Shown: positions 36,794 through 45,555, numbered from the stretch's first letter. The stretch: 64,000 nt of DNA from Acrocarpospora corrugata (GCF_009687845.1 NZ_BLAD01000080.1:1-64000); one strand, 5' to 3'. The notes: a model not told the origin generated them from the sequence alone. Made by a program: numbers and translations.

Positions 36794-37969
36794 ATGACTG
36801 CTTCCCTCGAAGCGCTCGATCTTGATCCGGCGTTCGCCCTGCATCGGGGCGGCAAGCTGGAGATCCGTTCCACCATTCCGGTGCGCAACGCGGACGACCT
36901 GGCCTTGGCGTACACGCCAGGGGTCGCGCGGGTGTGCAGCGCCATCGCCGACAATCCCGAACTGGCCCAGGACTACACCTGGACCTCCAACGTGGTCGCC
37001 GTGGTCTCCGACGGCACCGCCGTGCTCGGGCTCGGGGACATCGGCCCGGCCGCCGCCATGCCGGTCATGGAGGGCAAGGCGCTGCTGTTCAAGGAGTTCG
37101 GCGGGGTCGACTCGGTGCCGATCTGCCTGGCCTGCACCGGGGTCGACGAGATCGTCGAGACGGTGGCCCGGCTGGCGCCCTCCTTCGGCGGCATCAACCT
37201 GGAGGACATCAGCGCGCCGCGCTGCTTCGAGATCGAGGAGCGGCTGCGCGCGCTGCTGTCCATCCCGGTCTTCCACGACGACCAGCACGGCACCGCGATC
37301 GTGGTGCTGGCCGCGCTGCGCAACGCCGCCCGGCTGACCGGCCGCCCGCTGTCCGAGCTGCGCGCGGTGGTGGCGGGCGCGGGCGCGTCGGGGGTGGCGG
37401 TCACCCGGATCCTGGTCAACGCCGGGATCGGCGACATCGCGGTGGCCGACAGCAAGGGCCTGCTCTTCGAAGGCCGCGAGGGGATGAACCCGATCAAGGA
37501 CGCGCTGGCCAGGGACACCAACCGGCGCGGGCTGAAGGGCTCCACCGAGCAGGCGCTGGCCGGGGCCGACGTGTTCATCGGGCTGTCCGGCGCGACCGTC
37601 TCCGAGGCGGCCATCGCCGGGATGGCGGCCGGCTCGATCGTGTTCGCGCTGTCCAACCCGACCCCCGAGGTGCACCCGGAGGTCGCCGCCAAGTACGCCC
37701 GGGTGGTCGCCACCGGCCGCTCCGACTTCCCGAACCAGATCAACAACGTGCTCGCCTTCCCCGGCGTCTTCCGCGGCGCGCTGGACGTGCGGGCCACCAC
37801 GATCACCGAGAACATGAAGGTGGCCGCGGCCATCGCGCTGGCCGACGTGGTCGGCGACGAGGTGGCCGCCGACTACGTCATCCCGTCGCCGTTCGACGCC
37901 CGGGTGGCCCCGGCCGTGACCGCCGCGGTGGCCGGCCAGGCCCGGCTCGACGGAGTGGCTCGCAAGTAA
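36794..37969 (+). CDS. NAD-dependent malic enzyme
   Basis: A 391-aa short-form malic enzyme converting malate to pyruvate and CO2. Substrate and metal motifs ([18 protein letters not shown]) and the Rossmann motif GAGASGVA are present. Typical length and end. It lies in the conserved order sodN, malic enzyme found in Streptomyces. Confidence 0.93.
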   Translation: MTASLEALDLDPAFALHRGGKLEIRSTIPVRNADDLALAYTPGVARVCSAIADNPELAQDYTWTSNVVAVVSDGTAVLGLGDIGPAAAMPVMEGKALLFKEFGGVDSVPICLACTGVDEIVETVARLAPSFGGINLEDISAPRCFEIEERLRALLSIPVFHDDQHGTAIVVLAALRNAARLTGRPLSELRAVVAGAGASGVAVTRILVNAGIGDIAVADSKGLLFEGREGMNPIKDALARDTNRRGLKGSTEQALAGADVFIGLSGATVSEAAIAGMAAGSIVFALSNPTPEVHPEVAAKYARVVATGRSDFPNQINNVLAFPGVFRGALDVRATTITENMKVAAAIALADVVGDEVAADYVIPSPFDARVAPAVTAAVAGQARLDGVARK

Positions 37970-37971
37970 AT

Positions 37972-38002
37972 TTGAGATTCCTTTAACAGAAAGTGCTATA
38001 AC
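37972..38002 (+). promoter_or_regulatory. Candidate promoter for the HTH gene at 38031
   Basis: TTGAGA (37972-37977) and TATAAC (37997-38002) are spaced 19 nt apart in an AT-rich pocket just after the malic enzyme stop. Spacing is long, so this is tentative. Confidence 0.4.
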
Positions 38003-38030
38003 AAAAGCTCTCCGTTACCGGGGGAGAGCG

Positions 38031-39401
38031 ATGCGACGCGAGCCCAATCCGTCATTACACCGGCACATCACCGAGGCGGGCCTGTCCCACAAGGGCCTGG
38101 CCCGCCGTCTGAACGACCTCGGACAGGCCCGTGGCCTGCTCGGTCTCCGGTATGACCACAGTTCGGTGCTGCGCTGGATCAGTGGCCAGCGCCCGCGCGA
38201 CCCCGTGCCGGGGCTGCTCGCGGAGATCCTCTCGCTGCGCCTGGGCCGGCCGGTCTCCGCCGAGGACATCGGTATGCCCCGCGAAGCGACGCCCCTCGAC
38301 CTCGGACAGGAATTCTCCCACTCGTGGCAGGAGGGCGTGCGGATCGTGACAGCACTCTGGCGGGCCGACGTGGAAAGACGCCGGTTCCTGATCGACTCCA
38401 CGTTCGCGATCGGCGCGGGTTCCGCGGGGATCGTGCGCTGGCTGACCTTCCCCGGCGAGGAGCCGTCCCCGGTGGCCGGCAGCCGCCGGGTGGGCGCCTC
38501 GGACGTCGGCGCGATCCGCGAGGTCACGCGGTCGTTCGGGGAGCTCGACAACCGGTTCGGCGGCGGCAGGGTCCGCGCCGCGGTCGTGAAATATCTGGAC
38601 ACGGGGGTGGGGCCGCTGCTGGCCGGCTCGTACGGCGAAGCCACCGGCCGCGCCCTGGCCGGAGCCGCCGCCGAACTCACCCGGCTGGCCGGCTGGATGG
38701 CCTACGACCTGGAACAGCACGGCCTGGCCCAGCGCTACCTGATCCAGGCGCTCCGGCTGGCCCGCCGGGCCGGTGACGACGGCCTGGGCGGCGAGATCCT
38801 GGCCGGGATGAGCCACCAGGCCCTCTACGTCGGCCAGCCCAGGCACGGGCTCGACCTGGCCAGAGCGGCCCAGGTGGCGGCCCGCAGCTCCGGCGTGGCC
38901 GCGCTCCAGGCCGAGGCGTACGCGCTGGAGGCCCACGCGCACGCCCTGCTGGCCGACCCGGCCGCCTGCGCGCACGCGCTGCACGCGGCCGAGCTCGCCT
39001 TCGACCGGCGGGCCGGCGGGAACGAGCCCGAGTGGATCGGCTACTTCGACGAGGCCTACCTGTCGGCCAGGTTCGCGCAGTGTTTCCGCGATCTCGGCGA
39101 TGGGCCGCACGCGGTCAGGCACGCCACCAGGTCGCTGGAGATGGACGGGCGGTACGTGCGCGGCCGGATGTTCAACCTGACCCTGCTGGCCTCCGCGCAC
39201 GTGCTGGCCGGCGAGGTCGAGCAGGCCTGCGTGGTGGCGGTCGAGGCGGTCGCGCTGGGCGAGGGCCTGGAGTCGGCCAGGACCCGCTCCTCGCTGGAGG
39301 ATCTGTGCCGCCGGCTCGGCCCGTACGAGCGGGAACCTGCGGTGGCGGCGGTGCTGGAGACCGGGGTCCGGCCTGGGCCGGACCCCGGGGATGCTACTTG
39401 A
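38031..39401 (+). CDS. HTH-type regulator with TPR-like C-terminal region
   Basis: A 456-aa protein: an N-terminal helix-turn-helix (about 15-70; YDHSSVLRWISGQRPRD) followed by helical repeats resembling TPRs. Actinomycetes have many such proteins; target unknown. ATG preceded by GGGGAGAG. The last 40 bp form a long hairpin that probably doubles as the terminator of the convergent protease P1. Confidence 0.78.
   Translation: MRREPNPSLHRHITEAGLSHKGLARRLNDLGQARGLLGLRYDHSSVLRWISGQRPRDPVPGLLAEILSLRLGRPVSAEDIGMPREATPLDLGQEFSHSWQEGVRIVTALWRADVERRRFLIDSTFAIGAGSAGIVRWLTFPGEEPSPVAGSRRVGASDVGAIREVTRSFGELDNRFGGGRVRAAVVKYLDTGVGPLLAGSYGEATGRALAGAAAELTRLAGWMAYDLEQHGLAQRYLIQALRLARRAGDDGLGGEILAGMSHQALYVGQPRHGLDLARAAQVAARSSGVAALQAEAYALEAHAHALLADPAACAHALHAAELAFDRRAGGNEPEWIGYFDEAYLSARFAQCFRDLGDGPHAVRHATRSLEMDGRYVRGRMFNLTLLASAHVLAGEVEQACVVAVEAVALGEGLESARTRSSLEDLCRRLGPYEREPAVAAVLETGVRPGPDPGDAT
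39361..39388 (-). terminator. Terminator of protease P1, inside the end of the neighbouring gene
   Basis: A perfect 13-bp stem (39361-39373 with 39376-39388) with a 2-nt loop lies 5 bp beyond the P1 stop codon and within the last codons of the convergent HTH gene. Confidence 0.65.
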
Positions 39402-40488
39402 CTTCGGTGAGGCCGAGCGTGCCGTCCTTCTTCACGATCGAGCCCGACCACAGCGGGGCCGCGGCCTTGTAGACGCCGAAGGTCTCGCTGTCGAAGTAGG
39501 GCGAGGTGATCAGATCGCTGCGCAGGTTGCCGTCGGTGTCGCCGCCGAGGCTGGTGACGCCGTTGATGTACCCGAGCCGCCGGTTGGAGCTGTAGCCGAT
39601 CAGCCACGGGCCGCCGGACGCGCCGCCGGTCATCGAACAGCGGAGCGCGACGTGCTCCTCGACCTTCACCGACGACTCCACCAGCGGGTACTGCGTCTTG
39701 CCGTAGCAGTACTTGAGGGTGTGGCCGGTGTAGGCGTAGTCGCCGTCCTCGTGCGCCATCGTCGGGTAGCCGAAGACGTAGGTGGCCTTGCCGACCGCCT
39801 GGTTGTAGGCCAGGCCCTGGCCGCCGACCTTGGCGCCGAGCGGGCCGACATCGATCCACTGGCCCTTGGACCTGGCGATGCCGTTGTAGACGGTGACGAA
39901 AGCGTAGTCGCGGTCGGCGTCCTCGTAGACGTCCCAGTCGTAGTGAGTGAAAGCCTGCTTGCCGATGTAGACGCCCCAGGGCGACTTGCCCTGGTAGTAG
40001 CCGGGCACGAAGATCCACTTGTCGAGGGTGCCGGTGTTGCCCACCGGGTCGTAGACGCAGTGCCCGGCCGTGGCGACCAGGTTCTTGTACGTCGACTGCA
40101 CCGAGGACGCGGAGCAGGAGTAGAGGTCGTCCCCGACCACGAAGAAGACCCGCCCGGTGGACTTGGGCAGGTTGACGTTCTTGGTCTTGGCGGCGGCCGC
40201 GGGGATGTCGGCGGTGGCCGGGACCACCCCGGGCTTGCCGTCGGCGGCGGGCCCGCCGGTGGAGACGTGCTTGGGCACCCGCTTGTGCTCCAGGCCGAAG
40301 GGGTCGGCGGCCTTGAGGTTGGCGCCGCCGTCCGAGGTCCAGAACTCCAGGGTGGCCGCGGCCTGGGCGGGGGTGTTCAGTTTGGCCGAGGTGGTGAACT
40401 TGGGTGCGGCGTTGGCGGCGCCGGTGAACGAGGCGGCCAGCAGGCCGCCCGCGGCCACTAAGCCGCTGACTGCGGTGATGCGCTTCAT
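39394..40488 (-). CDS. Secreted trypsin-like serine protease P1 (intact triad)
   Basis: A 364-aa secreted protease: signal peptide (1-28), a propeptide, then a chymotrypsin-fold domain from about NVNLPKSTGRVFF (104-116). The triad is intact: His143 (TAGHC), Asp194 (DRDYAFV) and Ser291 (GGASGGPW). Disulfide pairs Cys125-Cys144 and Cys261-Cys284 are present. It is the last member of a seven-gene tandem array and lacks the aromatic-rich insertion found in P2-P5. Substrate specificity cannot be read reliably. ATG at 40488 with GAGGAG upstream. Confidence 0.92.
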   Translation of the reverse strand: MKRITAVSGLVAAGGLLAASFTGAANAAPKFTTSAKLNTPAQAAATLEFWTSDGGANLKAADPFGLEHKRVPKHVSTGGPAADGKPGVVPATADIPAAAAKTKNVNLPKSTGRVFFVVGDDLYSCSASSVQSTYKNLVATAGHCVYDPVGNTGTLDKWIFVPGYYQGKSPWGVYIGKQAFTHYDWDVYEDADRDYAFVTVYNGIARSKGQWIDVGPLGAKVGGQGLAYNQAVGKATYVFGYPTMAHEDGDYAYTGHTLKYCYGKTQYPLVESSVKVEEHVALRCSMTGGASGGPWLIGYSSNRRLGYINGVTSLGGDTDGNLRSDLITSPYFDSETFGVYKAAAPLWSGSIVKKDGTLGLTEVK

Positions 40489-40598
40489 TGGGGGGAGAAC
40501 TCCTCAGTCTGTCGTGGTTCGCCTCTTGCGCCCCATACGTCAGAAATGGATCACTGGGAACCTACAACGAGGGCGACGAATCCGTCTAACTGCGCACA

Positions 40599-40628
40599 AA
40601 AGGCCGGGCGACGTCGCGCCCGGCCTTT
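40599..40628 (-). terminator. Terminator after P2
   Basis: Perfect 12-bp stem (40599-40610 with 40617-40628), 6-nt loop, with a T run on the minus strand, 14 bp past the P2 stop. Confidence 0.75.
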
Positions 40629-40641
40629 CGCAAGCAGATCG

Positions 40642-41856
40642 CTACGCGATCGAGCCCGACCAGACGTTCTTGGCCGCGCTGTAGACGCCGTACAGCTCAC
40701 CGTCGAAGTACGGCGAGACCGAGGTGTCGATGCGGTTGTTGCCGTCGGTGTCGGAGACGGCGCTGGTGACGCCGTTCAGGTAACCGAGGCGACGGGTGTT
40801 CTTGTAGCCCGCCAGCCACGCCGAGCCGAGCGAGCCCTGGCCGGTGAAGCTGGACTTGACGCCGATGAGCTCCTCGGCCTTGCGGCTCGCGGCGCTCGCG
40901 GCGAAGGTCTTGCCGTACGACCACTTGAGGGTCTTGCCAGAGAAGGCGTAGTTGCCGTCCGGGTGGGAGCCGCTCGGGTAGCCGAACACGAAGACGGGCT
41001 TGCCGACCGCCTGGTTGTAGGCCAGGCCCTGGCCGCCGACGTTGTCGCCGAGACGACCGGCGTCAGTGAACTTCCGCAGGTAGTACTTGCCACCGTTGGT
41101 CCACTTGAAGCCCGACCAGATGGCCGGGTTGTCGTAGACGGCCTTGGTGACCTCGCGCCAGTCGGTCAGGGTCGCGGACGGCACGAAAGGCGTGCCGGTC
41201 TCGCCCGGCCGGGGGACGTACTTGATGCCGTTGTAGACGGTGACGAACGCGTAGTCGCGGTCGCCGTCCTCGTAGACATCGAAGTCGTAGTGGGTGAAAG
41301 CCTGCTTGCCCACGTACAGGCCCCACGGGACCTTGCCGTCGTAGTAGCCCGGCACGAAGACCCACTGGTCGAGGGTGGCCTTGTTGGTCACCGTGTCGTA
41401 GACACAGTGGCCGGCGGTCGCGACCAGGTTGCGGTAGGTCGACTGCACGGAGGTGGCGGTGCACCAGCGCGCGTCGGGCTTGGTGTCGCTGTCGGAGCCG
41501 TCCGGAACGGTGAAGAACACCTTGCCCTGGGTCTTGGGCAGGTTGACGTTCTTCGACGTGGAGGTGGACTTCTTTTCGTCGCCAATGGCCGGGACGACGC
41601 CAGGCTTGCTGTCGGCCGCCGGTCCGCCTGTGGACACGTGCTTGGCGGTGACCTTGGTCTCCACGTTGTACGGCGTTGCGCCGACGAGGTTCTCCGCCTT
41701 GTTGCCCAGCCAGAAGGCGGCAACGTTGTACGCCGCGATACCGGTGTTCGCCAGCGTGTCGCTGGCGACGTCGGAGCTGGCGGTGGCGGGCTGGCTGACG
41801 ATCGCGGCGGCCAGCAGGCCGGTCACGACGCCACCCAGAGCGAGAGTGCGCTTCAA
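40642..41856 (-). CDS. Secreted protease homologue P2, catalytic serine missing (pseudoprotease)
   Basis: A 404-aa secreted paralogue of P1. His150 (TAGHC) and Asp201 remain, but the GASGG serine loop reads GSLGSAW, placing Leu343 at the nucleophile position. The disulfide flanking the active site is also lost, both Cys replaced by Ser (313, 335). An alternative alignment using Ser342 with an inserted Leu is possible but would disrupt the oxyanion hole. An extra 40-residue insertion lies at about 210-265. The TTG at 41856, preceded by AAGGAG at 7 nt and aligned with ATG in P3 and P4, is the start. The upstream region has a CRP-type box. Confidence 0.9.
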   Translation of the reverse strand: MKRTLALGGVVTGLLAAAIVSQPATASSDVASDTLANTGIAAYNVAAFWLGNKAENLVGATPYNVETKVTAKHVSTGGPAADSKPGVVPAIGDEKKSTSTSKNVNLPKTQGKVFFTVPDGSDSDTKPDARWCTATSVQSTYRNLVATAGHCVYDTVTNKATLDQWVFVPGYYDGKVPWGLYVGKQAFTHYDFDVYEDGDRDYAFVTVYNGIKYVPRPGETGTPFVPSATLTDWREVTKAVYDNPAIWSGFKWTNGGKYYLRKFTDAGRLGDNVGGQGLAYNQAVGKPVFVFGYPSGSHPDGNYAFSGKTLKWSYGKTFAASAASRKAEELIGVKSSFTGQGSLGSAWLAGYKNTRRLGYLNGVTSAVSDTDGNNRIDTSVSPYFDGELYGVYSAAKNVWSGSIA

Positions 41857-42126
41857 GGGGGTTCTCCTTGGTCTGTCGTGGGACACGTCTTGCGTCCCAT
41901 GCGTCAGGAAAGGGATAGCCCGGAACTTATCGTGCGGATCTTGGCCATAGGAACCCGTTCAGAGGGGACCGTGTGACGCCCATGTGCGCTTTATCATTTC
42001 GTGACATGTCAGGATTTCTTGTCAAGTCGTGATGCTAAAGCGACGTTTGTCCAGTTGGTTGACTGGATGATGACCGTGGAGTCCGAGATGGTCCTGTGAC
42101 AAGAGGGGCCGGCGCCGCGTCGGCGC

Positions 42127-42142
42127 TGTGACGCAAATCACA
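42127..42142. promoter_or_regulatory. CRP-type box upstream of P2
   Basis: Perfect TGTGA-N6-TCACA. Its centre is about 278 bp upstream of the P2 start. Confidence 0.7.
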
Positions 42143-42230
42143 GTGCTCAGATGGCACCGATTGGGTGCCTCGTTACGTCTAAGATCGCTCGACTGTTGCG
42201 GATTTCATGATTTATCTGATGATTCCGGGC

Positions 42231-42265
42231 AAAACGAAGGGCCCGGCCGATGGCCGGGCCCTTCG
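42231..42265 (-). terminator. Terminator after P3
   Basis: Perfect 14-bp stem (42235-42248 with 42252-42265) followed on the minus strand by four T; the core GAAGGGCCCGGC recurs in the terminators after P4, P5 and P7. Confidence 0.8.
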
Positions 42266-42283
42266 CTCACTGCTGGCTGAACG

Positions 42284-43465
42284 CTACGCGATCGAGCCGG
42301 ACCACAGGTTCTTGGCCGCGCTGTAGACGCCGTAGGTCTCACCGTCGAAGTACGGGGAGATGCTGGTGTCGTAACGGTTGTTGCCGTCGGTGTCGGAGAC
42401 GCCGATGGTGACACCGTTCAGGTAGCCGAGACGGCGGGTGTTCTTGTACCCGGCCAGCCAGGACGAGCCGAGCGCGCCCTCGCCGGTGAAGGACGACTTG
42501 ACACCGATGAGCTCCTCCGCCTTGATGGCGGCGGCGCTGGCGGCGAACGTCTTGCCGTAGCTCCACTTGAGGGTCTTGCCGGAGTAGGCGTAGTTGCCGT
42601 CCGGGTGCGACCCACTCGGGTAACCGAACACGAAGACCGGCTTGCCGACCTTCTGGTTGTAGGCCAGGCCCTGGCCACCGACGTTGTCGCCGAGGCGGCC
42701 AGCGTCGATCCACTTCCAGACGTAGAACTTGCTGCCGACCTTCCAGCGCGCCCACGGCGAGTACGTGTTGTACACGGCCTCGGTGACCTCGGCGAAGGAG
42801 CCGATGTCGGACGGCTTCTTGATGTCGGCGAAACCACCGTGCGGCAGCTTCAGACCGTTGTACACGGTGACGAACGCGTAGTCGCGGTCGCCGTCCTCGT
42901 ACACATCGAAGTCGTAGTGGGTGAACGCCTGCTTGCCGACGTACACGCCCCACGGGGTCTTGCCCTGGTAGTAACCCGGGACGAACACCCAGCGGTCGAG
43001 CGTGGCCTTGTTGGAAACCGTGTCGTAGACACAGCTACCAGCGGTGGCGACCAGGTTCTTGTAGGCGGCCTGGATCGACGTGGCGGTGCACCAGTGCGGC
43101 TTGAAGTCAGAGCCGAGGAAGAACACCTTGCCCGAGGTCTTGGGCAGGTTGATGTTCTTCGACTTGGCCGTCGACTTCTTCTCGTCGCCGATCGCCGGGA
43201 CGACGCCGGGCTTGCTGTCCGCAGCCGGGCCGCCAGTGGAGATGTGCTTGGCGACGATCTTGGTCTCAACGTCGTAAGGCGTAGCGGCGATCAGGTTGGC
43301 CGCACCTTCGGCAAACCAGAACGCCGCAATGTTCTTGCCAGCGATCGCGGTGGTGGCCAGCGGGGTGCCGACCACGTCACCGGCAGCGCCGGCGGGAGCC
43401 GCGAGGCCGGCTCCGAGGAGGCCGGCGGTGGCGATGACGCCACCAAAGGCGAGAGTGCGCTTCAT
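42284..43465 (-). CDS. Secreted protease homologue P3, His and Ser both missing (pseudoprotease)
   Basis: A 393-aa paralogue with a signal peptide (1-28). The catalytic His is Ser144 (TAGSC), and the serine loop is GALGSSW, placing Leu332 at the nucleophile position and leaving no Ser even in the alternative alignment. Asp195 remains. Both cysteines of the active-site-flanking disulfide are Ser, while the first disulfide is kept. The frame is full length with a good ribosome site, so it is a maintained non-enzymatic protein rather than a decayed gene. A variable insertion spans about 205-252. Its 3' end is identical to P4 for 174 bp. Confidence 0.92.
   Translation of the reverse strand: MKRTLAFGGVIATAGLLGAGLAAPAGAAGDVVGTPLATTAIAGKNIAAFWFAEGAANLIAATPYDVETKIVAKHISTGGPAADSKPGVVPAIGDEKKSTAKSKNINLPKTSGKVFFLGSDFKPHWCTATSIQAAYKNLVATAGSCVYDTVSNKATLDRWVFVPGYYQGKTPWGVYVGKQAFTHYDFDVYEDGDRDYAFVTVYNGLKLPHGGFADIKKPSDIGSFAEVTEAVYNTYSPWARWKVGSKFYVWKWIDAGRLGDNVGGQGLAYNQKVGKPVFVFGYPSGSHPDGNYAYSGKTLKWSYGKTFAASAAAIKAEELIGVKSSFTGEGALGSSWLAGYKNTRRLGYLNGVTIGVSDTDGNNRYDTSISPYFDGETYGVYSAAKNLWSGSIA
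42287..42460. repeat. 174-bp tract identical to 43950-44123
   Basis: Base-by-base comparison shows identity between the 3' coding end of P3 and that of P4 across 174 bp, ending sharply on the inner side. This indicates recent duplication or gene conversion. Confidence 0.85.
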
Positions 43466-43733
43466 GGGGGAACTCCTTGGTCTGTCGTGGAACGCCTCAT
43501 GCGTCCCATGCGTCAGGAAAGGGATAGCCCGGAATTTACAGTGCCGATCTTGGGAACGGGTAGTCGTTCGGGGGTGCCCGGAAGGCCCCGGATTCCCGTT
43601 ACGGTTCCGTGATCAGTCAGGCGGGGTGGTCAAGCTGTGATGCCGCAGCGACGTTTGGCCAGATCATTGACTGGATTTACGGACGGTGGGGTGGTGCACG
43701 GGGAGGCGCGGGGTGCCCGCGAGGTTTACGCGA

Positions 43734-43749
43734 TGTGACGTAAATCACA
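43734..43749. promoter_or_regulatory. CRP-type box upstream of P3
   Basis: Perfect TGTGA-N6-TCACA. Its centre is about 276 bp upstream of the P3 start. Confidence 0.7.
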
Positions 43750-43862
43750 GTTTCCAAATGGCACCGCAGGAGCGATCCAGGCGTCTAAGGCCCCTCCCAG
43801 CACTCTCCCCAGAGGTCCCCAGAGGGCTCCCCGGAGATTCCCAGCCGGGCCCCGACAACAAT

Positions 43863-43890
43863 GAAGGGCCCGGCCAAGGCCGGACCCTTC
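43863..43890 (-). terminator. Terminator after P4
   Basis: 13-bp stem with one mismatch (43863-43875 with 43878-43890), 2-nt loop; same GAAGGGCCCGGCC core as the P3 terminator. Confidence 0.7.
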
Positions 43891-43931
43891 AGAGTGTGGT
43901 GTCAGTCAGGTTCCAGTAACCCGACCCCGTC

Positions 43932-45176
43932 CTAGCTGTAGGACGGAACCGCGATCGAGCCGGACCACAGGTTCTTGGCCGCGCTGTAGACGCCGTAGGT
44001 CTCACCGTCGAAGTACGGGGAGATGCTGGTGTCGTAACGGTTGTTGCCGTCGGTGTCGGAGACGCCGATGGTGACACCGTTCAGGTAGCCGAGACGGCGG
44101 GTGTTCTTGTACCCGGCCAGCCACGACGAACCGAGCGAGCCCTCGCCGGTGAAGGACGACTTGACCCCGATGAGCTCCTCAGCCTTGATGGCCGAAGCGC
44201 TGGCAGCGAAGGTCTTGCCGTAGCTCCACTTCTGGGTCTGGCCGGAGTAGGCGTAGTTGCCGTCCGGGTGCGACCCGCTCGGGTAACCGAACACGAAGAC
44301 CGGCTTGCCGACCTTCTGGTTGTAGGCGAGGCCCTGGCCACCGACGTTGTCGCCGAGACGACCAGCGTCCTCGAACGCCCAGACGTAGTACTTGCCGTTG
44401 AAGAACCAGCAGTAGTAGCCCTTCTCCTTCCACGCGTACGGGAAGTTGTCGTAGACAGCCTTCGACACTTCCTTGTACCCGCCCAGTACGGCGCTGCCGT
44501 CGTGCAGGCCCTTGACGCCGTTGTAGACGGTGACGAACGCGTAGTCGCGGTCGCCGTCCTCGTAGACGTCGAAGTCGTAGTGCGTGAAGGCCTGCTTGCC
44601 CACGTAGATGCCCCACGGGGTCTTGCCCTGGTAGTAACCCGGGACGAAGATCCAGTTGTCCATCGTGGACTTGTTGCCGACGGTGTCGTAGACGCAGCTA
44701 CCCGCGGTGGCGACCAGGTTCTTGTACGCCGACTGGATCGACGTAGCGGTGCACCAGTGCGGGTTCTTCGCCTTCTTGTACCAGCGGTTCTCGGTGTTGG
44801 GCACCTTGACCCACTCGTACCCGTCGCTGAAGAACACCTTGCCCGTGGTCTTGGGCAGGTTGATGTTCTTCGACTTCGAGGTGGTCTTCTTCTCGTCGCC
44901 GATCGCCGGGACGACGCCGGGCTTGCTGTCCGCAGCCGGGCCGCCGGTGGAGATGTGCTTGGCGACGATCTTCGTCTCCACGTCGTAAGGCGTGGCAGCG
45001 ACGAGGTTGGCCGCGCGCTCGGTGAGCCAGAACGCGGTGATCTCGTACGCGGCGAGACCGGTGTTGGCCAGCGGGGTGCCGACCACGTCACCGGAGGCCT
45101 GGGCGGGGGCGGCGAGGCCCGCGGCCAGGAGGCCAGCGGTGGCGACAACGCCACCAAAGGCGAGAGTGCGCTTCAT
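43932..45176 (-). CDS. Secreted protease homologue P4, His and Ser both missing (pseudoprotease)
   Basis: A 414-aa paralogue most similar to P3, with nearly the same signal peptide. The catalytic His is Ser160 (TAGSC) and the nucleophile position is Leu348 (GSLGSSW); Asp211 remains; both active-site disulfide cysteines are Ser. It has an extra insertion after KVFF (about 117-140), a Trp/Tyr-rich variable insertion (about 221-270), and a five-residue C-terminal extension (VPSYS) relative to P3. ATG at 45176 with AAGGAG upstream; the longer frame to 45296 covers the conserved leader and is not coding. Confidence 0.92.
   Translation of the reverse strand: MKRTLAFGGVVATAGLLAAGLAAPAQASGDVVGTPLANTGLAAYEITAFWLTERAANLVAATPYDVETKIVAKHISTGGPAADSKPGVVPAIGDEKKTTSKSKNINLPKTTGKVFFSDGYEWVKVPNTENRWYKKAKNPHWCTATSIQSAYKNLVATAGSCVYDTVGNKSTMDNWIFVPGYYQGKTPWGIYVGKQAFTHYDFDVYEDGDRDYAFVTVYNGVKGLHDGSAVLGGYKEVSKAVYDNFPYAWKEKGYYCWFFNGKYYVWAFEDAGRLGDNVGGQGLAYNQKVGKPVFVFGYPSGSHPDGNYAYSGQTQKWSYGKTFAASASAIKAEELIGVKSSFTGEGSLGSSWLAGYKNTRRLGYLNGVTIGVSDTDGNNRYDTSISPYFDGETYGVYSAAKNLWSGSIAVPSYS
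43950..44123. repeat. 174-bp tract identical to 42287-42460
   Basis: Partner of the identical tract in P3; lies within the 3' coding end of P4. Confidence 0.85.
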
Positions 45177-45453
45177 GGGGGAACTCCTTGGTCTGTCGTG
45201 GAACGCTTCTTGCGTCCCATGCGTCAGGAAAGGGATAGCCCGGACCATATCGCGCGGATCTTGGGAACGATAAGCCGATCGCCGGAGTCGGATCATTACG
45301 CTGAGTACCCGAGATATTCCCGTTATTCAGTTGACTGCCGGAAAAACTATTGGTTTGCCCGGTGCTGGCGGTATTTGGGCAGCTGAATGGCCTGGTGAGG
45401 CTCCCCGGGGCCCAGGGGCAGGTGAGGCCGCTGTGGAACGGGCCACTTTCGAG

Positions 45454-45469
45454 TGTGACGCAGATCACA
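45454..45469. promoter_or_regulatory. CRP-type box upstream of P4
   Basis: Perfect TGTGA-N6-TCACA. Its centre is about 285 bp upstream of the P4 start. Confidence 0.7.
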
Positions 45470-45555
45470 CAACCTATAGAGGCCCTGTCGTTTGAGCGAG
45501 CCCTTTGGTTTACCTGGTTTTACGCCAATTTTTCTGAGTCAAAAGTCAGGGCATG

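Larger units (their letters stand above)
41857..42283 (-). other. P2 upstream region: conserved leader, inverted repeat, CRP box, P3 terminator
   Basis: No gene is visible in these 427 bp. From P2 outward on the minus strand it contains a leader of about 75 bp (41857-41935) nearly identical to those before P3 and P4; a 10-bp palindrome TGACATGTCA (42002-42011); an inverted repeat CCAGT-N6-ACTGG (42051-42066); a CRP-type box (42127-42142); and the P3 terminator (42231-42265). Much of it aligns with the region upstream of P3, so gene and control region were duplicated together. Confidence 0.7.
43466..43931 (-). other. P3 upstream region: conserved leader, inverted repeat, CRP box, P4 terminator
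   Basis: These 466 bp contain no gene. Starting at P3 they hold the shared leader (43466-43534), a near-copy of the inverted repeat seen before P2 (CCAGA-N6-ACTGG, 43659-43674), a CRP-type box (43734-43749) and, at the far end, the P4 terminator. The order and spacing mirror the P2 upstream region. Confidence 0.7.

Noticed and set aside
42284-45176. P3 and P4 as ordinary pseudogenes
   Set aside because: Frames are full length, signal peptides and ribosome sites are intact, and substitutions are concentrated at catalytic positions rather than scattered.
45177-45296. 40-residue N-terminal extension of P4
   Set aside because: It covers the conserved non-coding leader; P2 and P3 start at the equivalent internal position with the same ribosome site.
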